Origin: Arachis hypogaea
Taxonomy: Eukaryota; Streptophyta; Magnoliopsida; Fabales; Fabaceae
Assembly (NCBI RefSeq): GCF_003086295.3
Contig: NC_092047.1
Span: 118,088,449-118,152,448, forward strand
Reading direction: 5' to 3'
DNA: 64,000 bases
In this document: in pieces, positions 46,331-56,902 of the stretch
How the letters are laid out: each line of letters starts with the position of its first letter
Position numbering within the stretch: the stretch's first letter is position 1
The notes under the pieces: generated by a model
Databases searched by the model: none
What the model was told of the DNA's origin: nothing
What the model saw: only the letters and a program-made list of their open reading frames with translations
Made by a program: the position numbers and the translations under genes

Positions 46331-47576
46331 TTATAATTTAATTTTTTATTTATTATATGATTTTTCATAACTAATATCTTTATCTTTTTTATTAATCTTT
46401 TTATATTTTAACACATCAAATCATTTTAAATTTAATCATCAAATTTTATTTAAAAAAATAAATAATTTAAATTTAGTTATAATTTTAATCCATAGAATTT
46501 ACAAATTAATTATATTCTAAACATATCTTTAAATAATTTAACATATTTAATTAAAAATAAAAATTTATATACAGTTATAAAATTAATAATTTAAAAATTA
46601 TTAAATAATTTATATACATTTTATCCGCCCCATGGAGCAACCATGATTCATTTTAATACCATTAAAATAATATTGGTTTATTAAATGTGGCAAATTAATG
46701 TGCTAAATTAGTATGCTAGTAATGAAAATAAATTGAAAGACTAACTCAGAATAAACATCAAATTTAAGTTAATTAAAATTTTATGAGTCAATTTGAATTC
46801 GATCTTAAACTTAGGAATCAAAATTAAATATTAATTTAAACAATTTATTTTTTTATCGTATTAAATTCCACAAAACTGTATTATTTCTTGACTATTAAAG
46901 TAGTGTTTAGATTTTATTTTAAGAGTAATCTATAAAGACAAAACCCATTTAATTCTTCATATACAAATACAAAAGGATAAAAATTTGTGTCCAATGATAA
47001 AAGGGATACAAATTTTGTGTTAAATTAGCAAAAAAAGAAGAAGAAAAGAGACATTAATATAAAGGGGGTTGATGGTGATTGGTTGGAAATTAAGTGTGAA
47101 ATAAGCAAGGTTAAAATTAATAATTTTAAATTTTTGAATTTATTTTTAAATTTTGATTAATTTTGTCAACAATTTTTTTATGAGTATAAAATTATTTTTT
47201 TTTTAATAAATTTCCAGTGTTTTGAATCTTTATGGATAAATATGATGTTTGATTATTTGTGTCAAGTTAATTTGATTGCTTTATAGATTCATAGAGGTAA
47301 AAAAGGATTTTTAAATGAATAGGTAAGGTGTATGTGTGGATAATTTTTTAAATTTATATGGATAAGGATGAAGGTAATTTTAAATGATAATATAATATTA
47401 AAAAAATAAATTTAGATTGCCGAGTGGTTCAATTCACTCGTTCATTTAAATAAATATTAAAAATTCAAATTTTGTCATGTACATACAATAATCCACCCAT
47501 TAGCCAGCAGGCAGCAGATCCCCACCCACATGTCCATTAGTAGAGATAACTACTATTCACTTGTAAACATGAACCA
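46331..47576. other. Upstream-type block with a 32-base F-box fragment, then flank
   Basis: No gene is seen. At 46621-46652 lies TTTATCCGCCCCATGGAGCA plus a few bases, an exact piece of F-box coding sequence, directly joined to a flank like that at 24720. From 47200 the block matches 40700-40980 and 62880-63110. Confidence 0.5.
46621..46652 (+). pseudogene. Tiny F-box gene fragment
   Basis: Thirty-two bases identical to the LSAPWSNHDS coding region of the array genes. Both neighbours are non-coding flank, so all other coding sequence has been deleted. It starts at the same base as the fragment at 17127. Confidence 0.75.
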
Positions 47577-48120
47577 ATTTTGTGTGTTTTGCTATTAAGA
47601 AATAGTGTTCATCAAAACAAAATAAGTGAAGAAAAGGCTAGCTTTTGTCAAATTTAAACAAAGGTTTATGAATTCAATCCATTGAAATTACTAAAATCTT
47701 TTATGATATTGCAGTCCATGATGATAATAATAAACTTTATGACTTATCATCAAACATAAAACAAGTGTTGTGTTCGTGTTGGTCAACGATTAGTTATAGT
47801 CAATACGATAAAATATATTGTTTATGAAAGAACAATTTACCATAAAAGATACTATTGTTGAAATATTTATTCTTAGTGATTCATCCTTCAAATAAGAACC
47901 ATGAATCTGCTAACTGCATGCCTTAGACTTACATACTATAAATTTAATAAAGGCGATTGCATCTTTTTCTGCCATGCATGCAAATACGCATTGGCTATGT
48001 CTACAAGGATTTCAAGAACATGATATTGGATTCTTTTTCTGAGTTGACAGAACTATTAGCCATTTTGAAATTAGTTCTTTACCGTTCTCACTTCAAAACA
48101 TGTGGTTTACTCCTCCTTAA
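47577..48120 (+). pseudogene. Old F-box/DUF295 remnant
   Basis: Recognisable pieces in order are: the segment for F..YQE, RLAFIKFKQ, ESIE ... IFYDI.VHDDN, KLYGL, HKTSVVFVF, then CIFFCHA, HDIG and NMWF. Many small deletions and stops interrupt it, and it ends CTCCTTAA. It is much more diverged than other copies. The copy at 63115-63330 and its upstream flank are its sister. Confidence 0.75.
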
Positions 48121-48463
48121 TTACGTACTTTGATAAAAAAATATGTCACAATTTGTTATCTGATCTTAATTTTGATATATAATTTATTAGTATAATATTT
48201 ATTTGATTTTGATTTATTCTTGCCAAATAAAGGATCAATAATAAAAATTAAGAAAATCTTTTACTCATGACTCAGCGTAAAATGAGATATATTTTAATAT
48301 CATTAAAACAATATCGTTTGATAAATGTGACAAATTATATCTAATAATATGCTCTGTTAGAGTTTCTTAGTGCTCTGTTAGAGTTTCTTAACGGAGTTCC
48401 TAGTGCCGTCAAGGCTACATTATCAAGATCAATTAAATCTCAATACAAGTCTACGTAATCTGC

Positions 48464-49704
48464 ATGGTTGAGACAACGAGGGATGAAGATCGGATCGAGG
48501 AAGACAACCTGAAAGGAGGTAGGAATGTGATTCTACTGGAAGAGGCAGACATATCAAAAGGTATTAACGCTTGCTCCAATAGTCTCTATGGCAGACTCTT
48601 TGCTTCCAAAACCTTCTCAATTGGAACCATGGGGAATGCTTTAAAGGCTATATGGGAAACCCGGAAGGATTTAGCGTGAGTGACAAAGGGGATAATTCCT
48701 TCCGATTCTTTTTTAATAAAGAAGTGGATGTCTTGCGTGTTGATCGTGGTTCTCCATGGCTATTCAAAGATTATGTGCTCCATGTCAAGAGATGGAAGGA
48801 AGATCAGATCTGTGATGAAGAGATTATTTCCAATTTTCCAGTTTGGGTTCAATTTTGGGGTTTGGCAGAATCGTTTAAAACCCTCGAAGTTGGACGTAAA
48901 TTAGGAGAGAATCTGGGCACAGTGTTGGAGGTAGGTAAATTTCAGATGCGAGGCAGAGATACTAGGATTGTGAAAGCCAAAATCAATATCGATGCTACCA
49001 GGCAAGTGAGAGATCAGTTAATAGTGGCAGGACCTAATAAAAATGAGGTAGAAGTGGCACTGCGCTATGAGAGACTTGGAAAGTTTTGTACCTATTGCGC
49101 AAAATTGGGGCACGAGGTGAAAAACTGCCATGATCTGCTGAAGGACACAGAGAGTGAGATGGTAAAAGAGGATGACATTGGTGAATGGGTTAAAGCTAGC
49201 CAAGTGGGAACGTGAATCTACTCTGAAGGAGAAAGAACATTCAACAACTCAACCCAAAACCAGAATAAGGCCACTCAACGTAAGAAAAAACCGGTCTTAA
49301 ACTGCTTATTGAAAGAATTTGCAGGGATGTCAATGCAAGAAGGGAAACAAAGTTTGAAACCACAAGACACTGGTAACAGGGCAGCACCTGAGTCACCTCA
49401 ATCAGCCAATTCTAGAACAGAATGCATGGAGGTTATCATAGCTGGTCAGTCCAATACCAAGGAGGATGAAGGGCAGCTTATGCAATTCGCTATTGAGGAG
49501 TGTCTCACCACAGAAAAAGGTAGGAAGTGGAAAAGGTTAGCAAGACAAGGTGCTGCAGAGTCAGATACTAAAAGTGAACCCAAAAAAAGGTTGATGAGTG
49601 GTATAGCTGAAGTAACTACAAAGAAAGCAAGAACAGAGGATGAAAATGCAGTTGAACAGATGGTGGAGGGTGCCAGCCTACAAATGGCACCCAAGGCGCC
49701 ATGA
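48464..49704 (+). pseudogene. LINE C ORF1: DUF4283 and CCHC zinc-knuckle protein
   Basis: The first frame (48464) encodes an acidic N-terminus and the start of a DUF4283-like domain. One G is missing in CTATATGGGAAACCCGG (near 48650-48658), moving the frame to the piece starting GNPEGFSVSDKGDNSFRF. A CX2CX4HX4C knuckle (CTYCAKLGHEVKNC, from 49087) follows. A TGA at 49213-49215 then interrupts, where CGA is likely ancestral. The tail is basic and ends at TGA 49702-49704, overlapping the ORF2 ATG by ATGA. The role in LINEs is RNA binding. Confidence 0.85.
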
Positions 49705-52700
49705 GAACTATAGTTTGGAATTGTCGGGGTTTGGGGAGACCCCTGACAATTCACACCTTAAAAGGGATCTGTAAATCCCACTCCCTCGAGATTGTGTTTA
49801 TAAGTGAAACAAAGAACCAATCTCGACAGGTGGAAGCAAAACTTCGGGTATGCGGCTACGAAAACTGGCATATTGTTAACCCGGCAGGAGTGGCAGGAGG
49901 ACTTGTGCTAGCTTGGAAGGACAGCATCAGTGTTCAAATTATTAGCAGTGGAGAATTTTTTGTGGCAGCCGAAATTAAGGAAGTCGGAAGCAGTGAGGTA
50001 TGGGCGTTCATTGGTGTCCATTTGAGTTGTTCAGAACAAATTCGATCCTTACAGTTTGAGGAGCTTATAACAATGAGCCAACACATGGAAGGAAAAGTGG
50101 TAATAGCAGGCGATTTTAATGCTATAACAAGCCAAGCGGAAAAGGAGGGTGGAGGCCAAAAATCAGCAACCACCATTGCAACATTCACTAATTTTATTGA
50201 CAGTAACGAATTGGTGGATATTAGAATGGTGGGGCACCCTTTCACGTGGACAAATCGAAGACAAGGAGAGGATTTGGTGAAGGAGATGCTTGACCGCTAT
50301 TTAGTTGGGATGGAATGGAAGTTGAAGTTTCCGATTGCAGTGGTGCACAGGCTCACAGAGTCAGGCTCGGATCATGCTCCAATTTTGATGGAAACCGAAC
50401 CTCAATCCTGGCATAGTAAAAGACGGTTTAAATACCAAGAACGTTGGTGTTGAGAAGAGGATGTCAAGAGAATTGTCAGTGAAGTGTGGAGAATGGAAGT
50501 TGTAGGCTCGGCTATGTTCTCCTTGGCCCAAAAGTTGAAAGTTTGTAGACATAGACTAGTTCAATGGCAGAAAACTCACAAAGCAAACTCCCGGAAAGAA
50601 ATTGAGGACCTTCAAGCTAAACTAGAGGAGTTGCGGGTGGCTGAAATCAATGGGGGAGAGGAGGTTACCAGTTTGGAAGAGAAGTTGGAGCTGGCATATT
50701 TGAAAGAAGAGAGCTATTGGCGAGAAAAATCTAGAATCAAGTGGCTAAAAGAAGGAGATCAGAACACTAGATTCTTTCACCAGAAATTTAAATCAAGGAT
50801 GCGAAGGAACAGAATTTGGAGATTAGTGGGGAGGGACAATGAGATTGCATCGAAACCGGAGGATATTGCAAAGGTAGCTGAGGACTACTTTTGCGATATT
50901 TTTACTTCTTCTTGTTCGGCTGATCCGAATCCATACTTAGAGGATTTGGAGTCTAAGGTTACAGCTTCCATGAACCGTAGGCTCCAAAGGCCAGTAACTA
51001 TGGACGAGGTCAAAAGAGCTACATTTAGTGTTCATGCTCAGAGTACTCCTGGTGATGACGGGTTTACAGCTAAGTTTTTTCACTTTTTCTGGGATATAGT
51101 TGGAGGTGACGTTTTTAAGGCAGTGAGAAGTTTCTTTCACAGTGGCAGAATTTTAAAAAGCTTCAATCATACTCAAATTTGTTTGATTCCAAAGGTGCCA
51201 GATGTCAGTGACATAACTCAGGTACGACCGATCAGTTTGTCTTCAGTTATGTATAAAATTATTTCTAAAGTTATGGTGCACCGATTACAAGGTATTATGA
51301 ATAAAATTATAAGTCCAAATCAGAGTGCGTTTCTCAAAGGAAGACTCATTTCAGATAATATTCTAATTGCCCACGAATGTATGCACTATTTGAAAAATAA
51401 GAGAAGTGGGGCAGAGCATGAGATGGCTATTAAACTAGACATGAGCAAGGCTTATAATAGGGTTGAATGGCATTTTTTATGGTATATTATGGATAAGCTG
51501 GGGTTTGATGCTAAATGGATTAACTAGACTAAGGAATTGGTAACGACTGTTTCTTACTCTGTTGTTGTGGAAGGTCAACCATTTGGCTATTTTAGGCCAA
51601 ATAGGGGCATCCGACAGGGTGACTCCATATCTCCATATCTCTTTCTTTTTTGTGCAGAAGGACTTTTCTTCTTGTTACACAAGGCAGAGCAAAACAGATT
51701 AATTCAAGGAGTTCAAGTTAATCGGAGATGCCAAACAATTAATCACCTTTTGTTTGCTGATGATTCAATCCTTTTTTGCAAGAGCGCACCTAATACAAGC
51801 CAAAGCATTCTAGAATTGCTAGAGACCTATGAGGGTTTTAGTGGGCAAAAAGTCAATTTGAATAAGTCGGCTATCTTTTTCAGTCACAACACTCCTCAGA
51901 ACACAAGACTAACAGTTGCTCAGACACTAAATATTGAACATATCGGAGCACAAGACAAATACCTGGGACTGCCCTCTATAATTCAAAAATCAAAGAAAGC
52001 AACCTTTGGAGCTATCAAGGATAAAGTTCAGAAGAGGATTATGGGTTGGAAAAGAAGTATATTGTCATCAGGTGGCAGGCACACGCTATTGAGAGCGGTG
52101 GGGGAGGCGATTCCTATTTATACACTCTCTTGTTTCAAGCTCCCGGACACGCTGTTGACTGAGATTCATAGCATGCTCTCGCAATTTTGGTGGGGTCAAA
52201 AAGGCGCAGAACGAAGAATGGTTTGGATTAAATGGGATACAATGACGAGACCAAAGAAAGATGGAGGGCTGGGGATCAAGGATATAAGGGCGCAAAATTT
52301 GGCTTTATTGGGCAAGCAATATTGGCGTCTAATGAAATACCCTAATTCTACTATATCAAGAATGCTCAAAGCTAAATATTTCAGATATACAGATTTCCTA
52401 CATGCAGAGATAGGAAGCGTACCGTCGTGGGGTTGGAGAAGTGTTCTTGAAGGGCGCAAGGTGATCGAGAAAGGCTTGTTATGGAAAATAGGCTCTGGCA
52501 CTAATGTTCGCATCTTCCATGACCCCTGGCTCCCACCACCAGTGCCCCTTAATGTCCCTCAAAATGCACTCACAATCCCGCCAAATATGCAAGTGTATTA
52601 CGTTAGTGCGTTACTAAATCCTGATAGAAGTTGGAATAAAAATATGATTGAGTCGATTTTTTCAATTGATATATGCAATAAATTTTTTTCAATCAAACCA

Positions 52701-53282
52701 ACAGAGGAGGAGGATGAAGTTAATTGGTGCTGGACAAAATCTGGTATATATGAAGTTGGGTCAGGATACAAAATTGCTTATGGATTCTTTCATTCTCCTA
52801 CTTCATTGAGGTCCCAGAACATACACAACAGAGTCTGGAATAGCATTTGGGAGTTGAAATTACCACATAAAATTAAGATTTTTCTATGGAAAAGTCTTCA
52901 TGAAAAGCTTCCGGTGTTGCAACAAGTTCACAGCCGGTTCGCATCCACTCCTGCCACTTGTCCAAGATGCATGTTGAAGGCTGAATCAATTTCTCATGCT
53001 TTGTTCCAATGCCCCCTGTCTTCAATAATATGGAGCCTAAGCTTAATAACCCCTGACCTATGGATGAGAGAAGAAGAAACTTTTTTCAATTGGTGGCAAC
53101 GAGTCTTATCCTGGGTAGTGGCTCAATTCGACGGTAGACAAAAGACCCTCCTCATAGCGGCGTTGTGTTGGAGCACTTGGAAAGCGAGGAATCGGTGTGT
53201 TTTTGAGAAGGTAATAAGCCCAGCACCAGAGATAGTGAAAGAAGCTAGCAATTTAGTGCGTGAACTCGTGAACCATACCTGA
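49701..53282 (+). pseudogene. LINE C ORF2: endonuclease-reverse transcriptase, two in-frame stops
   Basis: Starts MRTIVWNCRGLGRP. The AP endonuclease is complete to the eye (FISETKNQ, VIAGDFNAI, FTWTNRR, GSDHAPI). Reverse transcriptase motifs are VRPISLSSVMYKI, KLDMSKAYNRVEW (Asn where relatives have Asp), RGIRQGDSISPYLF and FADDSILF near 51753. A zf-RVT finger (CPRCMLKAESISHALFQC) lies near 52962. Stops are TGA 50451-50453 and TAG 51525-51527, the latter at a Trp codon of LINE B. The frame is otherwise continuous for 1193 codons. Confidence 0.9.
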
Positions 53283-53499
53283 TAGATGCTACTTTTTCTT
53301 TAATCTTACTTTACTCTTCTTTAAGCTCTTAGTCTTTCAGTCACAGCTGATGATAAATGGGAATACCCAATTCTTTTGTACTTCCTTATGGAAACACTTT
53401 TATTTTATATTAATAAAATAATATTTATCTTTGAAAAAAAAAAGATAAATGTGATAAATTAACGTGTCAAATCAGTATGTTGTTAATAAAGATAAATTT

Positions 53500-53592
53500 G
53501 CCAATGAGTAATAGCTCAAATGGCATAGTCTCCCCATAATCATTTAAGAGGTTGCGGGTTCGAGTCTCCTATATTTGGTAAAAAAAATAATA
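53500..53592 (+). mobile_element. tRNA-derived SINE copy 6 (best preserved)
   Basis: Exact 15-bp duplications AATAAAGATAAATTT at 53485-53499 and 53593-53607. It starts GCCAATGAGTAATAGCTC and has an A-box-like TAGCTCAAATGG and B-box GGTTGCGGGTTCGAGTCTCC. It ends TTGGTAAAAAAAATAAT. At about 93 bp it is a minimal tRNA-related SINE. Confidence 0.85.
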
Positions 53593-53607
53593 AATAAAGA
53601 TAAATTT

Positions 53608-54846
53608 AGAAACTAATGTGAATTATAATTATAATAAATTTAGAAGTCAAATTAGCCACCAAAAAAATTTAGAAGTCAAATTTGAGTCAATTAAAATTTT
53701 ATGAATTAATTTAAATTCAACATCAAATTTTAAGATCTAAATTAAAGATTAACTTAAACAAACTATTTTGGTCATACAAAGTTTCACAAAAAAGTATGTT
53801 ACACCTTGACTATTCAATAGTATTTATGGTGTATTTAGTTTGTGTTTTTTTTTTAAATAAAAACAGAAAAAGACAAAATTCATTTAATTCTTAACAAATA
53901 AATACAAAAAGATAAAAATTTGTGTCCAATCTCCAATAAAAGAAGGGAACAAATTTTGTGATAGAGGTGTTTGTTCATTGTGAGGGAGAGACAAGGTTCA
54001 GAAGACTTTGTCAGCCTTTTCTCTATCCGCACTCTTTAAATGTGTTGAAAGTAGAGGTAACTATTGCATTTTGCATATGTTCTTGCTGTTATTAACCGCA
54101 TCCAGTTTCTGATTCTTTCGACTGTTTGAAGATTTAATATAATAATATCCAATAATCTTCTAGTTATGTCTGCTGCACATAATGTTGTTATCTTTTGTTT
54201 CCTCCTTTATTTTATATGCTATTTTTATTATGTAATTTTTGTATTTTCAATTTATTGCTCAAGCTAATCTAGGATAGTGGTAATTATTTTTTTTTTTTAT
54301 ATAATGAATCTATTTTTTAATTAGTTAGCTTCAGTTAGTTACAGCTTTAGTTAGTTTGCTAACAAAACTTTATAAATAGATATTAAAAAAACATAGTAGC
54401 TCCCAATATTACACTCTCTGATAAACTATATATACGCTAATTTTGTAGAAGCTTCTATAATAGATTCTTTAAAAAATTCTACAACCCTATAAATTTTTTG
54501 AAATAAGGATACCAAGACAATTACAATTGAATTAAAGCTTTAAGATTTTCATATTTAAAGTTTGAACAATTTTTTTTTAATTTATTATAGAATAGAACGG
54601 CCTCCTTACATGAGAGATATATCACCGGATAAGATATTATTAACCAATATATTTAAAGCAAGACAAAATTAAAAAATAAGATTTAAACTATTATGGATGA
54701 ATTTGAAATTAATTTTTTTTAGAATTGATTTGATTTGATTTGAAATGAATTGGAAATAAATTATTGTGTGTTAGAATTAATGATAAAAAATTTTACAAGT
54801 TGATATAATAATTTAATGTTTTATTTACTATCGTTTTTTTATTGGG
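53608..54846. other. Flank block with class II upstream sequence
   Basis: No gene is seen. It is collinear with 12040-12150 and 37130-37420, then a stretch at 53940-54380 not found elsewhere, then the upstream block seen at 37700-38230. Confidence 0.4.
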
Positions 54847-55725
54847 CAAATCACAGTATTAAACCAAATGGTAGAAGAAAATACAGGATTCTACCAAAGA
54901 GAAAAATGCAACAAGGATCCAGCAAAAGCATGTTTTTATGTAATTCAAATTAGGAAAGTCTAATTATAATTAGGAAAGTCTAATTCGAATGTGATCCATT
55001 CGAATTATGCATGCATTAAGTAATAGGTAGTTCGAATCCACCAGATTTGAATTACGCATGCAGATTGATTTAGGGTAGTTCGAATCACATTGATTCGAAT
55101 TATGAGAGAAGCAATTCAAAGTGTAGTTTGAATCTGACTCTTTTATATATCGAAATTGTGCACGAGTATGTTTGAAGTTGGTTGCTTCGAATTATCAAGC
55201 CACTCACGTGAATTCCATGACATAAATTTAATCTATACAATTATTTTAATACACAACAATAATATTTATATGGAGTCAATGCTAAATCGAATTTAATTAG
55301 TTCGAGAATCTATGAAAAAAGATTGTATTTTATAAAGTTTAAAAATTTTTATTATGTAATAGGTTAGTAAAGGAGTACAATACAAATTTTTATAGTGCTC
55401 ATCATAACAATGTTTAATTTAAAATTGTTATTTAAATTTTAGTTGTACTTGTTACAAAATGAATAATTACAATAAAAATTTTAAAAAATAAATATAAAAT
55501 GAATTGACTCATTTAAAAATAGGACAATTTAATAATATTAAAAGCCATTTAATTTAAAAACATAATTTAAAAAATAAATTCTTCGCATACTTACGTAATT
55601 ATGAATTTATGATATGATAAGTACTTCTCAAAAAACTATTCTAATGCTTGATTTCTAAACACTGAATTATTTATTTAAATAGTTTAATTTTTATCTAACC
55701 TAATATAATAAAGTATGTTTAAACC

Positions 55726-55784
<59 letters not shown>

Positions 55785-56585
55785 GTAAATAATTTTATAA
55801 AATGTGAAAATTTTTTTAAAAGATTTTAGGAATACTATAAAAATTTGTAAGTCAATTTATGTAAATCAATTCAAGATATTTTTTATAATACTCATGGCAT
55901 CTTTTAAAGAAGTTTTATAAAAAAAATTTATTGTAATTATTTATTTTGTAACAAGTACAACTAAAATTTAAATAACAATTTTTAAATTAAACATTGTTAC
56001 AATGAGTATTGTAAAAATTTGCAATGTACTTTTTTACTAATCTATTACATAATAAAAATTTTTAAACTTTATAAAATGTAATTTTTTTCATAGACTCGTA
56101 TTATTGAACTAATTGAATTCGATTTAGCATTGGCTCCATATAAATATTGTTGTGTATTAAAATAATTGCATGGATTAAATTTATGTCATAGAATTCACGT
56201 GGGTGGCTTGATAATTCGCAGCAAACTTCGAACATTCTCATGCACAATTTCGAATTATATATATATAATTTGAAGGAGTCAGATTCGAACTACATTTTGA
56301 ATTGCTTCCCTCGTAATTAAAATCAGTGTGATTCGAACTACTCTAAGTCACCCTGCATGTATAATTCGAATTTGATTGATTCGAACTACCTATGACTTGA
56401 TGAGTACATAATTCGAATGGATCAAATTCGAATTACACTTTTCTATTAATTCGAATTACTCTTGGTTTCCTAATTCGAATTAACTTGATTCGAATTACAT
56501 AAAAATATGTTTTTTGATTGATCCTTGTCGCGTCTTTTTCTTTGGTAGAATCCTGTAATTTTTCCTACCATTTGGTTTAAAATTT
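54847..56585. mobile_element. Inverted-repeat element with TTCGAA-rich arms
   Basis: The arm starting TTAAACCAAATGGTAG (from about 54860) is matched in complement by the arm ending CTACCATTTGGTTTAA (to about 56582). Similarity continues inward for more than 600 bases to the (ATT)n centre at 55728-55785. The outer 350 bases of each arm hold many copies of an ATTCGAAT/TTCGAA motif. The left arm has about 14 extra terminal bases (GGGCAAATCACAGTA) missing on the right. There is no ORF. It splits a block that is continuous at 38220 (TTGTTACTAATATTC). Likely Mutator-like, but I could not fix a clean target duplication. Confidence 0.7.
55728..55785. repeat. (ATT)n microsatellite at the centre of the inverted repeat
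   Basis: About 19 uninterrupted ATT/TTA units, followed by TATTG. Confidence 0.9.
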
Positions 56586-56851
56586 TTATTACTAATATTC
56601 TTATTTTTAATAATGATATCTAAAATATAAAAATAATTGTTTACATTTTAACACATCAAATCATTTTAATTCTAACCAAATTTTATTTTAAAAAAATTTA
56701 AATAATTTAAATTTAGTTATAATCTTAATTAACGGGATTTTCAAATAAAATCAATTTTTATTTTAAAATTAAATCAATTTGAATTCAATTGTTTAACATG
56801 ATTAAAAAAAAATCTCTGGTGAAGTATATATTTAAAACTCGTTTTGAGAGG

Positions 56852-56860
56852 TGAGTCACC
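56852..56860 (+). promoter_or_regulatory. TGAGTCACC box before F-box copy 8
   Basis: The class II motif is 51 bases before the start codon, preceded by the shared AAAACTCGTTTTGAGAGG and followed by TTGATTAAATCATTAATC. Confidence 0.35.
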
Positions 56861-56902
56861 TTGATTAAATCATTAATCTAACATTTGATCCATCATATTC
56901 CG

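Larger units (their letters stand above)
48338..53443 (+). mobile_element. LINE C: L1-type LINE with ORF1 and ORF2
   Basis: 18-bp target duplications, GATAAATGTGACAAATTA (48320-48337) and the same with one C/T difference (53444-53461), delimit a 5106-bp element with a short A tail. Near the 5' end GCTCTGTTAGAGTTTCTTA occurs twice in tandem (48351-48393). It has both ORFs, which makes it the most complete LINE here, but each ORF carries inactivating changes. Confidence 0.9.

Noticed and set aside
19168..53443. Retroviral or LTR elements
   Set aside because: No gag-protease-integrase frame and no LTR pairs; all reverse transcriptases are of the non-LTR type with FADD and zf-RVT motifs.
53500..53592. 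Possible tRNA gene because of the GGTTCGAGTC B box
   Set aside because: No cloverleaf could be drawn, and poly-A plus target duplications show a SINE.
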